A DNA stretch of 40,669 bases, from the NCBI GenBank assembly GCA_016218495.1, contig JACRDU010000027.1, positions 1-40,669 on the forward strand. Reading direction: 5' to 3'. Both the position numbers and the translations under genes were made by a program. Below the pieces are notes generated by a model. The model saw nothing but the letters and a program-made list of their open reading frames with translations, ran no database searches and was not told where the DNA came from. The DNA is from Elusimicrobiota bacterium (GTDB taxonomy: Bacteria; Elusimicrobiota; Elusimicrobia; UBA1565). Shown piece by piece: positions 1-7,016 of the stretch; the first letter of the stretch is position 1, and each line of letters opens with the position of its first letter.

Positions 1-14
1 CAATACCGAGACGC

Positions 15-140
15 ACGATTCTACCGCTTCAGACGTGCAATTCAACCGCTCGCAGGCATGTTAGCCTGCGAGCCCGGGCCCCCCCGCGGGGGGCACGTGT
101 CGTTGGGGGTACAACTCGTCAAAAGTCCGGGAACATGGAG
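15..140 (+). repeat. Left copy of structured terminal element
   Basis: Ordered blocks are ACGATTC (15-21), GACGTG (32-37), TTCAA (41-45), a hairpin with 10-bp arms (48-73), a GGCC/C-run/G-run hairpin (77-93), TCGTTGGGGG (100-109) and GAACATGGAG (131-140). The same blocks, in the same order and at nearly the same distances, occur on the minus strand at 40640-40511. I infer a diverged copy of one repeated element, possibly the end of a mobile element. The alignment was made by eye. Confidence 0.6.
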
Positions 141-153
141 CTTGGGGCGCCTC
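126..153 (+). repeat. 28-base direct repeat, copy A
   Basis: It matches 873-900 at 25 of 28 positions; the first 17 bases (TCCGGGAACATGGAGCT) are identical. The two copies bracket the VapBC pair on either side. Copy A forms the right end of the structured element at 15-140. Confidence 0.8.
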
Positions 154-178
154 GCCGCATTCGCCGGCGAATGCGGCG
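153..178. repeat. Perfect 26-base palindrome
   Basis: Arms 153-165 and 166-178 are exact reverse complements with no spacer (CGCCGCATTCGCC and its complement). It lies about 85 bases downstream of the end of vapC, directly after direct repeat A. It could be a protein-binding site, a recombination site or a transcription stop for vapBC; no T-tract follows on either strand. Confidence 0.75.
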
Positions 179-263
179 CGGGTTCAGCGACGCGTCAGGC
201 GGCGCAGTCCATTCTCAGGGTCCGATGATGTCCCGCGCAATGAGTATTCATCGGCCTATCTCT

Positions 264-635
264 TCAGCCGTTCATGCCGTCGTCGAGAAGGTTTAGCCGT
301 TTCGCCTCACGACACAACGCCTTGTCTTTGCTCCAGACCCTTGCCCCAGCGAGCCTCGCCGATGCCAGCAGATGCGCATCCACAGAGCCGAGTCCCGTGC
401 CATGCAAGCGTTGGTTTGCTATGAAATCGAGCACTTCCGAATGGTCGGCCACGGGTGCTAAAGAAAGAGCGTGGAGTAGATTGAGGGTCTCTTTGCGGTG
501 CGGGAGATTGCCGCAAGCGAGCTCCTCAATTATGAAGGGGTGGATTAGAACGGCGCCCTCATTCAATATGGTGACCAATCCTGGTTCCGATTTCTGAAGA
601 TGGTCGGCCCAAACGGATGTGTCTACCAGAATCAT
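264..635 (-). CDS. vapC: VapC-type PIN-domain ribonuclease toxin
   Basis: A 123-residue PIN-domain protein, predicted to be the toxin of a type II toxin-antitoxin pair that cleaves RNA when its antitoxin is lost. The N-terminus MILVDTSVW is typical of the family. The acidic metal-binding residues are all in place: D5, E38 (in EELACG), D86 (in GSVDAHLLAS) and D104 (in WSKDKAL). Its ATG overlaps the stop codon of the antitoxin gene by four bases (ATGA), so the two are translated together. Length is usual for the family. Base composition is more AT-rich than the genes to the right, which with the flanking direct repeats suggests an acquired cassette. RNA target unknown. Confidence 0.9.
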   Translation of the reverse strand: MILVDTSVWADHLQKSEPGLVTILNEGAVLIHPFIIEELACGNLPHRKETLNLLHALSLAPVADHSEVLDFIANQRLHGTGLGSVDAHLLASARLAGARVWSKDKALCREAKRLNLLDDGMNG

Positions 636-817
636 CGCCGCCTGCGGCCCGCGCGGAAGTGCGGGGCAGAGCCGCCGAGCGCCGCAAGACGCTCTCTGGC
701 CTTCTTTTCAATTAACGCCTCGAGCCCCGCGTGAATTAGGGCGGTCTTTTCATGAGTGCCGGTCAATTCTATGGCGCGCTTCAAAACAGCGTCTTTAATT
801 ATCAGTGTTGTTCTCAT
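632..817 (-). CDS. vapB: VapB-type antitoxin
   Basis: A 61-residue protein beginning MRTTLIIKDAVLKRAIELTG, followed by a helix-rich segment ending in RAGRRRR. This is the pattern of short VapB antitoxins of the DUF2191/Arc-like type: an N-terminal strand for dimerisation and DNA binding, then a helix, then a tail that covers the toxin active site. Position directly upstream of and overlapping vapC supports the call. No Shine-Dalgarno sequence is visible before the ATG at 817, and the likely -10 box lies only about eight bases upstream, so the transcript may be leaderless. The complex probably represses its own promoter. Confidence 0.85.
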   Translation of the reverse strand: MRTTLIIKDAVLKRAIELTGTHEKTALIHAGLEALIEKKARERLAALGGSAPHFRAGRRRR

Positions 818-824
818 ACATATA

Positions 825-853
825 AGTATGCATCATATATATGATTTTGTCAA
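825..853 (-). promoter_or_regulatory. Predicted vapBC promoter and operator
   Basis: On the minus strand, a perfect TTGACA (853-848) is followed after 17 bases by CATACT (830-825). The region is very AT-rich, and short inverted repeats (GTATG/CATAC around 815-830, and an AT-alternating stretch at 834-843) overlap the -10 box, as expected for VapBC autoregulation. Confidence 0.6.
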
Positions 854-863
854 GGATCAATCG

Positions 864-888
864 GCTCCATGTTCCGGGAACATGGAGC
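864..888. repeat. 25-base inverted repeat at repeat copy B
   Basis: Arms 864-875 and 877-888 are exact reverse complements (GCTCCATGTTCC and GGAACATGGAGC) around a single G. The right arm is part of direct repeat copy B, so this copy carries an extra inverted half that copy A lacks. It lies upstream of the vapB promoter, at the junction with the broken M23 gene. Confidence 0.8.
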
Positions 889-900
889 TAGCGGCGTCTC
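873..900 (+). repeat. 28-base direct repeat, copy B
   Basis: It matches 126-153 at 25 of 28 positions, mismatching at 890, 892 and 897. With copy A it encloses about 720 bases containing only vapBC and its promoter. Confidence 0.8.
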
Positions 901-926
901 TGCTTTCCTCTACCAGGCGCTGAACC

Positions 927-1220
927 TCAACAATCAACAGCGGTGGCATTTCTGTCGATGACCCTGCCGACACTGACCGCATACACGGTTGTGCCGGCGG
1001 AGGTTGGTCCTGTAGAGATATCAACGCCGCCATTGAAATGTGGGCATGGTGCTGGGCACCCCGTCTGAGCCTCATCACGAAAGTCCCCGATACTGCCTGA
1101 GATTGCATGCGGTCCATTGCTGTTTCCAAAGGGCCAGGGCGCATCGCCCGCATAGCTTGAGGCAGCGAAAGACAGCGTCGCTCCGAGCAGGCCCACCCGA
1201 AATCTAGCGTGCGATCTCAT
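927..1220 (-). pseudogene. Truncated M23-peptidase-like gene
   Basis: About 97 residues from the ATG near 1220: a signal peptide (MRSHARFRVGLLGATLSFAA, then SSYAG) followed by the opening of an M23/LytM-type fold, GSIGDFRDEAQTG then HFNGGVDI and TTVYAVSVGRVI. In functional M23 enzymes the segment reads H-x-G-x-D with a zinc-binding His; here the matching residue appears to be Asn. The frame stops at 927, before the second half of the domain with its HxH motif. It starts inside the last codons of the upstream propeller gene, so it was probably co-translated with it. The break lies just to the right of direct repeat B. Alternatively it encodes a short secreted non-enzymatic protein. Confidence 0.5.
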
Positions 1221-2568
1221 AGGTAAGAAGGGCGTTTCGAAGTGGCACGGAGACAAGCCTGCCGTCAGGGGAAACTGAAAGGAGCCCGCCGTTCTTTCTT
1301 CCCGGCTGAAACTCGACGTTCCCGAGATTCAGAACGTCAAGCAACTGCCCACTCCCATCCAGAATCGCGACCCTTGCGCCTAGTATCCCGCCTCCGGAAT
1401 CAAGGTCTAGGAACGCCACCGCCACTCTTGAAAGGTCGGGCGCGGCCTCAACTCCCATACCAAGAGCGGTTTTACCACCCTCAGGAACGAGGTCTCCAAG
1501 CAGTCGGACCGCGAGGACCCCCCCATTCGCAACGTCAAAAAACGTCAATCGCTCTGCTCTGTCTTCGCCCCGCGCAAGGACAACCGCCTTACTTCCATCC
1601 TGCGAGGCCCGCAACTGTGCCCCCAGGACATCCAGGTTGGACGGCACTTCGGCCACCAGGTTCCCGTCCCCGGAGTAATGCCGGAGTCCTCGTGGCTGAA
1701 GCAACATCACCGAATCCCGCGCAGCCGGAAAGGATGCCTGGGACTGGCCCGGAATCTGCCATAGCATTGTGCCCGAACGGTCAAAGAGAAAGGTCGAGAA
1801 GGAACGGCCCAGATGCGAAACGATGAGCGCGCGGTCTCCGGAGGGCGAGAACACGATATCGGCAACATGGTGCCCCTGCGGCCACATCGTCTGACCAATC
1901 TCTGTCGCCCAGGAGTTGACGACTCCCTTTGAGTTCATGAAGTGCGGGGGAGGAGGGGGCGGGCTCAGTCGATCATAACTCACCACGACATAGTCTCCTG
2001 ATGGAGAGGGCCACGTTCTTCCAGAATAGGGGAAGTCCGGAATCCAAAGCGACTTCTTGCCCGACTGGCCGTAGATGGAGTACTCGCCTTTCCGATAAAT
2101 CTTGCCGGAGGGATCGTACTCCCACCGACGCAGAACCTCCATTACTCGACCGAGTGGGTCCACCGACCCGCCCCCGATTTCCAGGTCCCGATTGATTTCA
2201 AGCAGCGGCTCATAGCGCCCCGAATTGGCGCGGCGCAGAACCCTGCCATCAGTGTCCGTCGCAATCAGTTGTGGGACGGGCAGCCCATTCTTGCTCGGGA
2301 CGTTTAGACTGTGTTTCACCACGACTGGAAAGACCTCGACTGCCACCAACCTTGCGACTCCACGCTCACCAGCTTTCGGGGGGAATCGATCTGAGCCCAT
2401 GCTTGCATACGACCGGTAAGAAGGAGCTAGCAGCAGACACATTGCTCCAAGGAGGTTGTGCACGCGGAGTACTCGCCGCTGGCTGTTTCGGCGACCGACT
2501 TGTTGGGTCTGGCTCGATTTGAGCTCATCAGTCCCATGCCTACGCTGAATTGACCTCCGACTCCCCAT
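1204..2568 (-). CDS. Secreted beta-propeller-like protein of unknown role
   Basis: 454 residues. After a basic N-terminus there is a hydrophobic segment (VLRVHNLLGAMCLLLAPSYR) that looks like a signal peptide or anchor, so the body is probably outside the cytoplasm. The body repeats short S/APDG-type turns, for example WPSPSGDYVVVSY, FSPSGDRALIVS, APDLSRVAVAF and SVSPDGRLVSVP, the hallmark of WD40/TolB-like propeller blades. A poly-proline stretch lies about mid-protein. No catalytic motif is seen. A Shine-Dalgarno (GGGGAG) precedes the ATG at 2568, and a promoter lies upstream. The gene is more AT-rich than the chromosome to its right and its 3' end overlaps the broken M23-like gene. Confidence 0.6.
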   Translation of the reverse strand: MGSRRSIQRRHGTDELKSSQTQQVGRRNSQRRVLRVHNLLGAMCLLLAPSYRSYASMGSDRFPPKAGERGVARLVAVEVFPVVVKHSLNVPSKNGLPVPQLIATDTDGRVLRRANSGRYEPLLEINRDLEIGGGSVDPLGRVMEVLRRWEYDPSGKIYRKGEYSIYGQSGKKSLWIPDFPYSGRTWPSPSGDYVVVSYDRLSPPPPPPHFMNSKGVVNSWATEIGQTMWPQGHHVADIVFSPSGDRALIVSHLGRSFSTFLFDRSGTMLWQIPGQSQASFPAARDSVMLLQPRGLRHYSGDGNLVAEVPSNLDVLGAQLRASQDGSKAVVLARGEDRAERLTFFDVANGGVLAVRLLGDLVPEGGKTALGMGVEAAPDLSRVAVAFLDLDSGGGILGARVAILDGSGQLLDVLNLGNVEFQPGRKNGGLLSVSPDGRLVSVPLRNALLTYEIAR

Positions 2569-2586
2569 AAATCTCCCCTCCCGCCC

Positions 2587-2627
2587 ATCATAACCCAGAA
2601 CCTCAGCCTGTCAGTTACACCGTGTAA
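2587..2627 (-). promoter_or_regulatory. Predicted promoter with inverted-repeat operator
   Basis: On the minus strand, CTGACA (2614-2609) and TATGAT (2592-2587) are separated by 16 bases and point toward the propeller gene. Immediately upstream of the -35 box lies a 13-base inverted repeat, TTACAC-C-GTGTAA (2615-2627), a plausible regulator-binding site. Confidence 0.5.
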
Positions 2628-2649
2628 TGTCACCGTCTCAAAATAAGCC

Positions 2650-3417
2650 CTAAGCGCCTCGCTTCCGCGTCCGCGGCCGCTCGAGCTGATATCCCAGCTC
2701 GACCTTCTTTACCGTCACCGGTATGCCGAGCGCCTTCAGCCTCTTCTTGAGCCTATGCGCCGTCGTCGCCACCAACCCGAGGCTCTCCCCGCGCGGCCAG
2801 ACCTGGCGCAGCAGATGCTCCGGAGAGGCCGGCCCGTCGTGGTCGAGCAGCGCCGCGAAGAGGAAGAGGCACACCCGGGAGCGGAGCAGGCAGTCGCGCC
2901 CGTCCACGACCACGCTCTGCTTAGGGACGTCGATGCCTATGCCGTCCTTGTCGAGCACCAGGCCCATCCTGGACGGGACCTTCGCGCTGAGCTCGTGGCG
3001 GGTCATCGCCATGAGCATCTTCCAGTCCCAGGCCTTGGTGAAGAAGCCGTTCGCGCGCAGCGCGTCGGAGGCGTTCCAGAGGGAGCGGTTCAGGTCCTGT
3101 TCGGCCGTGATCATGATGATGCGGGTGTCGGCGGTGCGCCGGTCGTTGCGCAGGGAGCGCAATACTTGGAAGCCGTGCAGGGCGGGAAGGTTGAGGTCCA
3201 GCAGGACGAGGCGGGGCCGGATCGCCATGGCGGTCTTGAGGGCGCTGATGCCGTCGATTACCAGGGTCGAGCCGACACCGATGGAGGCGAGGGCTTTGAT
3301 GAGGAACGGCCCGTAATTGCGGTCGTCGTCGACGATGGGGACGGCGGCCCGGTCGAGCCGCGGCGGGACCGCGTCGGCGGGGGGCGGGACATGGGGTGCG
3401 ATGCTGTCGTGCGGCAA
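2650..3417 (-). CDS. OmpR-type response regulator
   Basis: 255 residues: a receiver domain (about 25-145) and a C-terminal winged-helix DNA-binding domain (about 170-245). Receiver residues are visible: the acidic pair in IVDDD (D30/D31), phospho-acceptor D74 in LLDLNLP, T104 in IIMITAE and K128 in FFTKAW. The C-terminal part, with LLRSRVCLFLFAALL and a VATTAHRLKKRLK helix, resembles the Trans_reg_C fold. No histidine kinase is adjacent, so its signal is unknown. The start chosen is TTG at 3417, behind a GAGGAG about ten bases upstream; the first 20 or so residues are proline-rich and outside the fold. It is the last gene of the minus-strand run that begins with pepA or earlier. Confidence 0.8.
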   Translation of the reverse strand: MPHDSIAPHVPPPADAVPPRLDRAAVPIVDDDRNYGPFLIKALASIGVGSTLVIDGISALKTAMAIRPRLVLLDLNLPALHGFQVLRSLRNDRRTADTRIIMITAEQDLNRSLWNASDALRANGFFTKAWDWKMLMAMTRHELSAKVPSRMGLVLDKDGIGIDVPKQSVVVDGRDCLLRSRVCLFLFAALLDHDGPASPEHLLRQVWPRGESLGLVATTAHRLKKRLKALGIPVTVKKVELGYQLERPRTRKRGA

Positions 3418-3430
3418 GCGATGGCGCTCC

Positions 3431-4273
3431 TCACCGCAGTATAGCCCCGCCCGCCGGATCGCGCGAGTCCGGGTACGCCCACCCTCTATGCACGGCCGGC
3501 CGCTCCTCGGGGGGCAGCGCCGAATAGAGCGCGTTCACGACGAAGAGCGCGTAGAACGGCGAGTTTCGTACCTCGAAGGCGCGCAGCAAGGTCTCCACCC
3601 CCCCCACCGCCACGCCGAAGGCGATGCGCCGGGCGCGGCCGTCGGGGGTGGTGGCCGGGTCGGGCACCATGCTGAAGGTGAACAGGCAGAAGATGGCCCC
3701 GGTGGCGGGCGCGGCCAGCGAGAGGAAGCGCCTGTCCTGCACGAAGCTGAGGACGGCCGCCCCGGCGAGGAAGGAGGCCACATAGGTCAAGGACAGGTCC
3801 AGCCGGCGCGAGCGGAAGGTGGACAGAAGCCCCAGCCCCGCCACGACGGCGGCTCCGGCGCGATAGCCCCCCCAGCGGTCGTCGCCGATGGCCATCCAGG
3901 GCGAGGCGAAGAGCAGCATGACGACGATGGCGAAGTTGAGCGGGTTGAAGATGTGGCGCGGCCCGCTGCGCAGGAAGTGCTTCGAGCCGATGGCCAGGAC
4001 GCCGATGGCGGCGTAGGGCCAGACCAGCGGCGTGTCGCACATCAGCGCCATCCCGAAGGCCGGGAAGACGGCGCTCAGCGGGAAGAGCGGCACCTTCCAC
4101 AGCGCGCGCGCCAGGAAGGCGTCGAGCAGCAGGCAGACCGCCAGGCCCGTCGCCACCTGCTCGGGCCGGCGGCTGAAGCCCGGCGAGAGCAGCGCGTAGA
4201 CGGTATAGCTGCCGAGGAAGAGGATCCCCGTCCAGCGCGGGTCGCGCCAGGACGGGAAGATCGTCTTCCCCAC
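3431..4273 (-). CDS. Stand-alone RnfD/NqrB-like membrane protein
   Basis: 280 residues with about eight hydrophobic segments. RHIFNPLNFAIVVML and FSMVPDPATTPDGRARR match conserved stretches of the NQR2/RnfD/RnfE family, the membrane subunits of Na+/H+-pumping flavin complexes. In true RnfD and NqrB a threonine in an SGAT motif holds covalent FMN; the corresponding stretch here (PATGAIFCLF) seems to lack that threonine in the right place. No rnfA, B, C, E or G gene is nearby. It starts at GTG one base after the stop of the transaldolase/isomerase gene, so it is probably co-transcribed. Function outside an Rnf complex is unknown; membrane location is well supported. Confidence 0.75.
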   Translation of the reverse strand: MGKTIFPSWRDPRWTGILFLGSYTVYALLSPGFSRRPEQVATGLAVCLLLDAFLARALWKVPLFPLSAVFPAFGMALMCDTPLVWPYAAIGVLAIGSKHFLRSGPRHIFNPLNFAIVVMLLFASPWMAIGDDRWGGYRAGAAVVAGLGLLSTFRSRRLDLSLTYVASFLAGAAVLSFVQDRRFLSLAAPATGAIFCLFTFSMVPDPATTPDGRARRIAFGVAVGGVETLLRAFEVRNSPFYALFVVNALYSALPPEERPAVHRGWAYPDSRDPAGGAILR

Positions 4274-4274
4274 G

Positions 4275-7016
4275 CTACACCGTGGAGCGAGCCGCGGCGG
4301 CGGCCGACGCGGCCAGGCGCAGCAGCGCCGAGTCCGGGTCGCCCTTGAGGCGGATGTAGGCCGCGCGCCGGCCCGCGCCGCACAGGGCGCGGAAGTCGCC
4401 CAGCGCCTGCGCCCCGCAGAGCTGGCCGAAGCTCAGCCCCGCCCCCGGGATGTCTGCGTCCGGCCCGCTATCGCGGGCCAGCACCAGGAACAGCCCGGTG
4501 GCCGGCCCGCCCTTGTGGAGCTGGCCGGTGGAGTGCAGGTAGCGCGGCCCGTAGCCGCCCTGCACCGACATCCCGGCGGGCTCGGCGATGGCGCGCCGCA
4601 GCGCCGCCAGCTGGTCGGCGTGGCGGCCGTCGGAGGGCAGGTAGGCCAGCACGGCGCCGTAGTCCCCGGGGCGCGCCAGGGCCAGGAAGCGCCCCAGCGC
4701 CTCTTCGGGCGAGGCCGCCCCCGCGGCCGCCTCGGCCGCGGCGGGCGAGAAGCCCACGCTCCAGGACTCGTCTTCGGCCGCCGGAGCGGGCAGGGTCAGC
4801 GCGCCCTTCTCCTTGAGCTCGGCCAGGGCGGCCTGGGTCATCTCCTTGGCGGCCTGCACGTCGGGCTGGTCGAACGGGTCGACGCCCAGCTCGCGGCCCA
4901 GCACGGCGGTGGCGAACTCCCAGCGGAAGAACTCGGCGCCCAGCGCCTCGGGGGAGTCGAGCTCGAAGCGCAGCAGCGGCCGTCCGGCGGCCTCGAAGGC
5001 CCCGGCCTGCGCGGCGGCGGGACCCACGTCGCCGGTCCGGGAGACGAGGATGAAGAGCTTGTCGTCGGCGTAGCGGCCGCCCTCGCGCACCGGCTCGGCG
5101 GCCACGGGCACCACGCCCTTGCCCTCCTTCCCGACGCTTTCGGCGATGAGCTGCTCCAGCCACAGCCCGAAGCTGTCGAGCCTGGGCTCGGACAGGACGA
5201 CGAGCTTGTCGCGCCCGGCCCGGGCGTGCTCGGCCAAAGCGCGGCCAAGGGCCAGCCCCGGGTTCTCCGGACCGTCCGTGCGGCAGGCCTCGGCCATCGC
5301 CGCGGCGCGCTTGAGGAGCGCGCGCGCGTCCCAGCCGCACAGCGCGGCGGGTACGAGCCCGAACAGCGACAGGGCGGAGAAGCGCCCGCCCACGTCGGGC
5401 GGGTTGAGGAAGACCTTGCGGAAGCCCTTCTCCTTGGCCAGGGCCGCCAGCGGCGAGCCGGGGTCGGTGACGGCGCAGAAGCGGCTGCCGGCGTCGCCGC
5501 GCTCGGCGGCCCGGGCGTAGAAGTAGTCCATCAGCCGCGCCGGCTCCACCGTCGAGCCCGACTTGCTCGAGACGATGTAGAGCGTCCTATCCGGCGGGGC
5601 GGCCTGTTCGCAGGCCTTCACCGCCGAGGGTTCGGTAGAGTCGAGCACATGCAGGCGGGGGGGTCCGGCCGCCGGGTCGCCGACGGTGCGCAGCACCTCG
5701 CAGGCCAGGCTCGAGCCGCCCATGCCGAGCACGACGACGTGCTCGAAGCCGGCCGCGCGGACCTCTTCGGCGAAGGCCTCGACCGCCCCCAGGCGCTCGG
5801 GCATCGACGCCGGCAGGTCCAGCCAGCCCAGCGAGTTCCCGATGATGGCGCGGTGCTCGGGCGCGTCCTTCCAAAGCGCCGCGTCGCGGGCCCAGATGCG
5901 GGCGGCGACGGCGTCGGCGGGCGGGACGGCCAGCATCGCCTCGGCCTTCTTGGCCAGGTGGCCGAGCAGGCCGGCGAAGGCGTCGGCGAAGGACTTCACC
6001 CCATCGGCCTCCAGCTTGTCGGTCACCGCGGACAGGTCGACGCCGCGCCGGGCCAGCTCCTCGAGCGTGCGCCGGGCGTCCTCGAGCGCCGCGTCGACGG
6101 TGCGCGCGACGGCGCCGTGGTCGCGGAAGGCGTCCCAGGTGGCCGGCGGGATGGTGTTGACGGTGTCGGGCCCGATGAGCGTTTCGACGTAGACCACGTC
6201 GCGGTAGTCGGGGTTCTTGGTGCTCGTCGAGGCCCACAGGGGGCGCTGCAGGCGCCCGCCCTTGGCCGCCAGGGCCGCGAAGCGCTCGCCGCCGAAGACC
6301 TGCCGGAACAGCTTGTAGGCGGTCTTGGCGTTGGCGATGGCGGCCTGGCCGCGCAGCGGGGAGTCGGGCGGCAGCAGGGCGTCGACGGCGGAGTCGATGC
6401 GGCTGATGAAGAAGCTGGCCACCGAGGCCACCTGGGGCAGGGGCTCGCCCGCCGCGGCGCGGCGCTCGAGGCCGGCCAGATAGGCGTTCATCACCGACAT
6501 GTAGCGTTCCAGCGAGAAGATGAGGGTGACGTTGACCGGGATGCCGGCGGCCACCGTCTCCGCGATGGCGTCCAGGCCTTCCTTGGTGGCCGGGATCTTG
6601 ATCATCACGTTCGGCCGACCCACCTCGGCGAACAGGCGCTTGGCCTCGGCTGCGGTGCCGGCCGCGTCGTAGGCCAGGGTCGGGGAGACCTCGAGGCTGA
6701 CGAAGCCGTCGGCGCCCTGCGAGGCGTCGAAGACTGGGCGCAGCACGTCGGCCGCCTCGCGGATGTCGGGGACGGCCAGGCGTTCGAAGAGCTCCTTGGG
6801 GTCGCGCACGCCGGCGGCCAGGGCCTCGCGCAGGGCCGAGTCGTAGGCCGAGCCCTTGGTCATGGCTTTCTCGAAGATAGACGGGTTCGAGGTGACGCCC
6901 TTGAGGCCGTCCTCCTCCACCAGCCGGGCCAGCTCGCCGGAGCGCAGCATGTCGCGGCTGATCATGTCGTACCACGGGCTCTGGCCGGACTCGGAAAGGC
7001 TCTTGAGGGGGTTCAT
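4275..7016 (-). CDS. tal-pgi: Fused transaldolase / glucose-6-phosphate isomerase
   Basis: 913 residues joining two sugar-phosphate enzymes. Residues 1 to about 365 are a transaldolase: TSNPSIF at 42-48 and the Schiff-base lysine K140 in VMIKIPAT. Residues about 375-913 are a glucose-6-phosphate isomerase: GMGGSS (431-436), the sugar-phosphate loop SKSGST (484-489) and GGRFS (543-547). The fusion links the non-oxidative pentose-phosphate pathway to glycolysis through fructose-6-phosphate and is known as a bifunctional Tal/Pgi family. The ATG overlaps the folE stop by four bases (ATGA), indicating translational coupling. Both halves look intact. Confidence 0.95.
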   Translation of the reverse strand: MNPLKSLSESGQSPWYDMISRDMLRSGELARLVEEDGLKGVTSNPSIFEKAMTKGSAYDSALREALAAGVRDPKELFERLAVPDIREAADVLRPVFDASQGADGFVSLEVSPTLAYDAAGTAAEAKRLFAEVGRPNVMIKIPATKEGLDAIAETVAAGIPVNVTLIFSLERYMSVMNAYLAGLERRAAAGEPLPQVASVASFFISRIDSAVDALLPPDSPLRGQAAIANAKTAYKLFRQVFGGERFAALAAKGGRLQRPLWASTSTKNPDYRDVVYVETLIGPDTVNTIPPATWDAFRDHGAVARTVDAALEDARRTLEELARRGVDLSAVTDKLEADGVKSFADAFAGLLGHLAKKAEAMLAVPPADAVAARIWARDAALWKDAPEHRAIIGNSLGWLDLPASMPERLGAVEAFAEEVRAAGFEHVVVLGMGGSSLACEVLRTVGDPAAGPPRLHVLDSTEPSAVKACEQAAPPDRTLYIVSSKSGSTVEPARLMDYFYARAAERGDAGSRFCAVTDPGSPLAALAKEKGFRKVFLNPPDVGGRFSALSLFGLVPAALCGWDARALLKRAAAMAEACRTDGPENPGLALGRALAEHARAGRDKLVVLSEPRLDSFGLWLEQLIAESVGKEGKGVVPVAAEPVREGGRYADDKLFILVSRTGDVGPAAAQAGAFEAAGRPLLRFELDSPEALGAEFFRWEFATAVLGRELGVDPFDQPDVQAAKEMTQAALAELKEKGALTLPAPAAEDESWSVGFSPAAAEAAAGAASPEEALGRFLALARPGDYGAVLAYLPSDGRHADQLAALRRAIAEPAGMSVQGGYGPRYLHSTGQLHKGGPATGLFLVLARDSGPDADIPGAGLSFGQLCGAQALGDFRALCGAGRRAAYIRLKGDPDSALLRLAASAAAAARSTV

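Larger units (their letters stand above)
1..263. other. Non-coding left edge with hairpins and repeats
   Basis: I see no convincing complete gene here. The stretch holds the left structured repeat (15-140), a 10-bp-stem hairpin (arms 48-57 and 64-73, loop of 6), a run of C/G forming a second hairpin (80-93), the first copy of a 28-base direct repeat (126-153) and a perfect 26-base palindrome (153-178). An open frame from base 1 runs to about 225 without a start codon, and another short frame stops at 62-64; either could be the tail of a gene beyond the window, but neither is recognisable. Confidence 0.6.

Noticed and set aside
48-110. An integron attC site next to the VapBC cassette
   Set aside because: Hairpins are present, but no GTTRRRY core with a matching complementary core could be found at the expected positions.
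857-1153. A 98-residue frame overlapping the broken M23-like gene
   Set aside because: No signal, no motif and no ribosome-binding site; it is in another frame of the fragment and runs into the palindrome.
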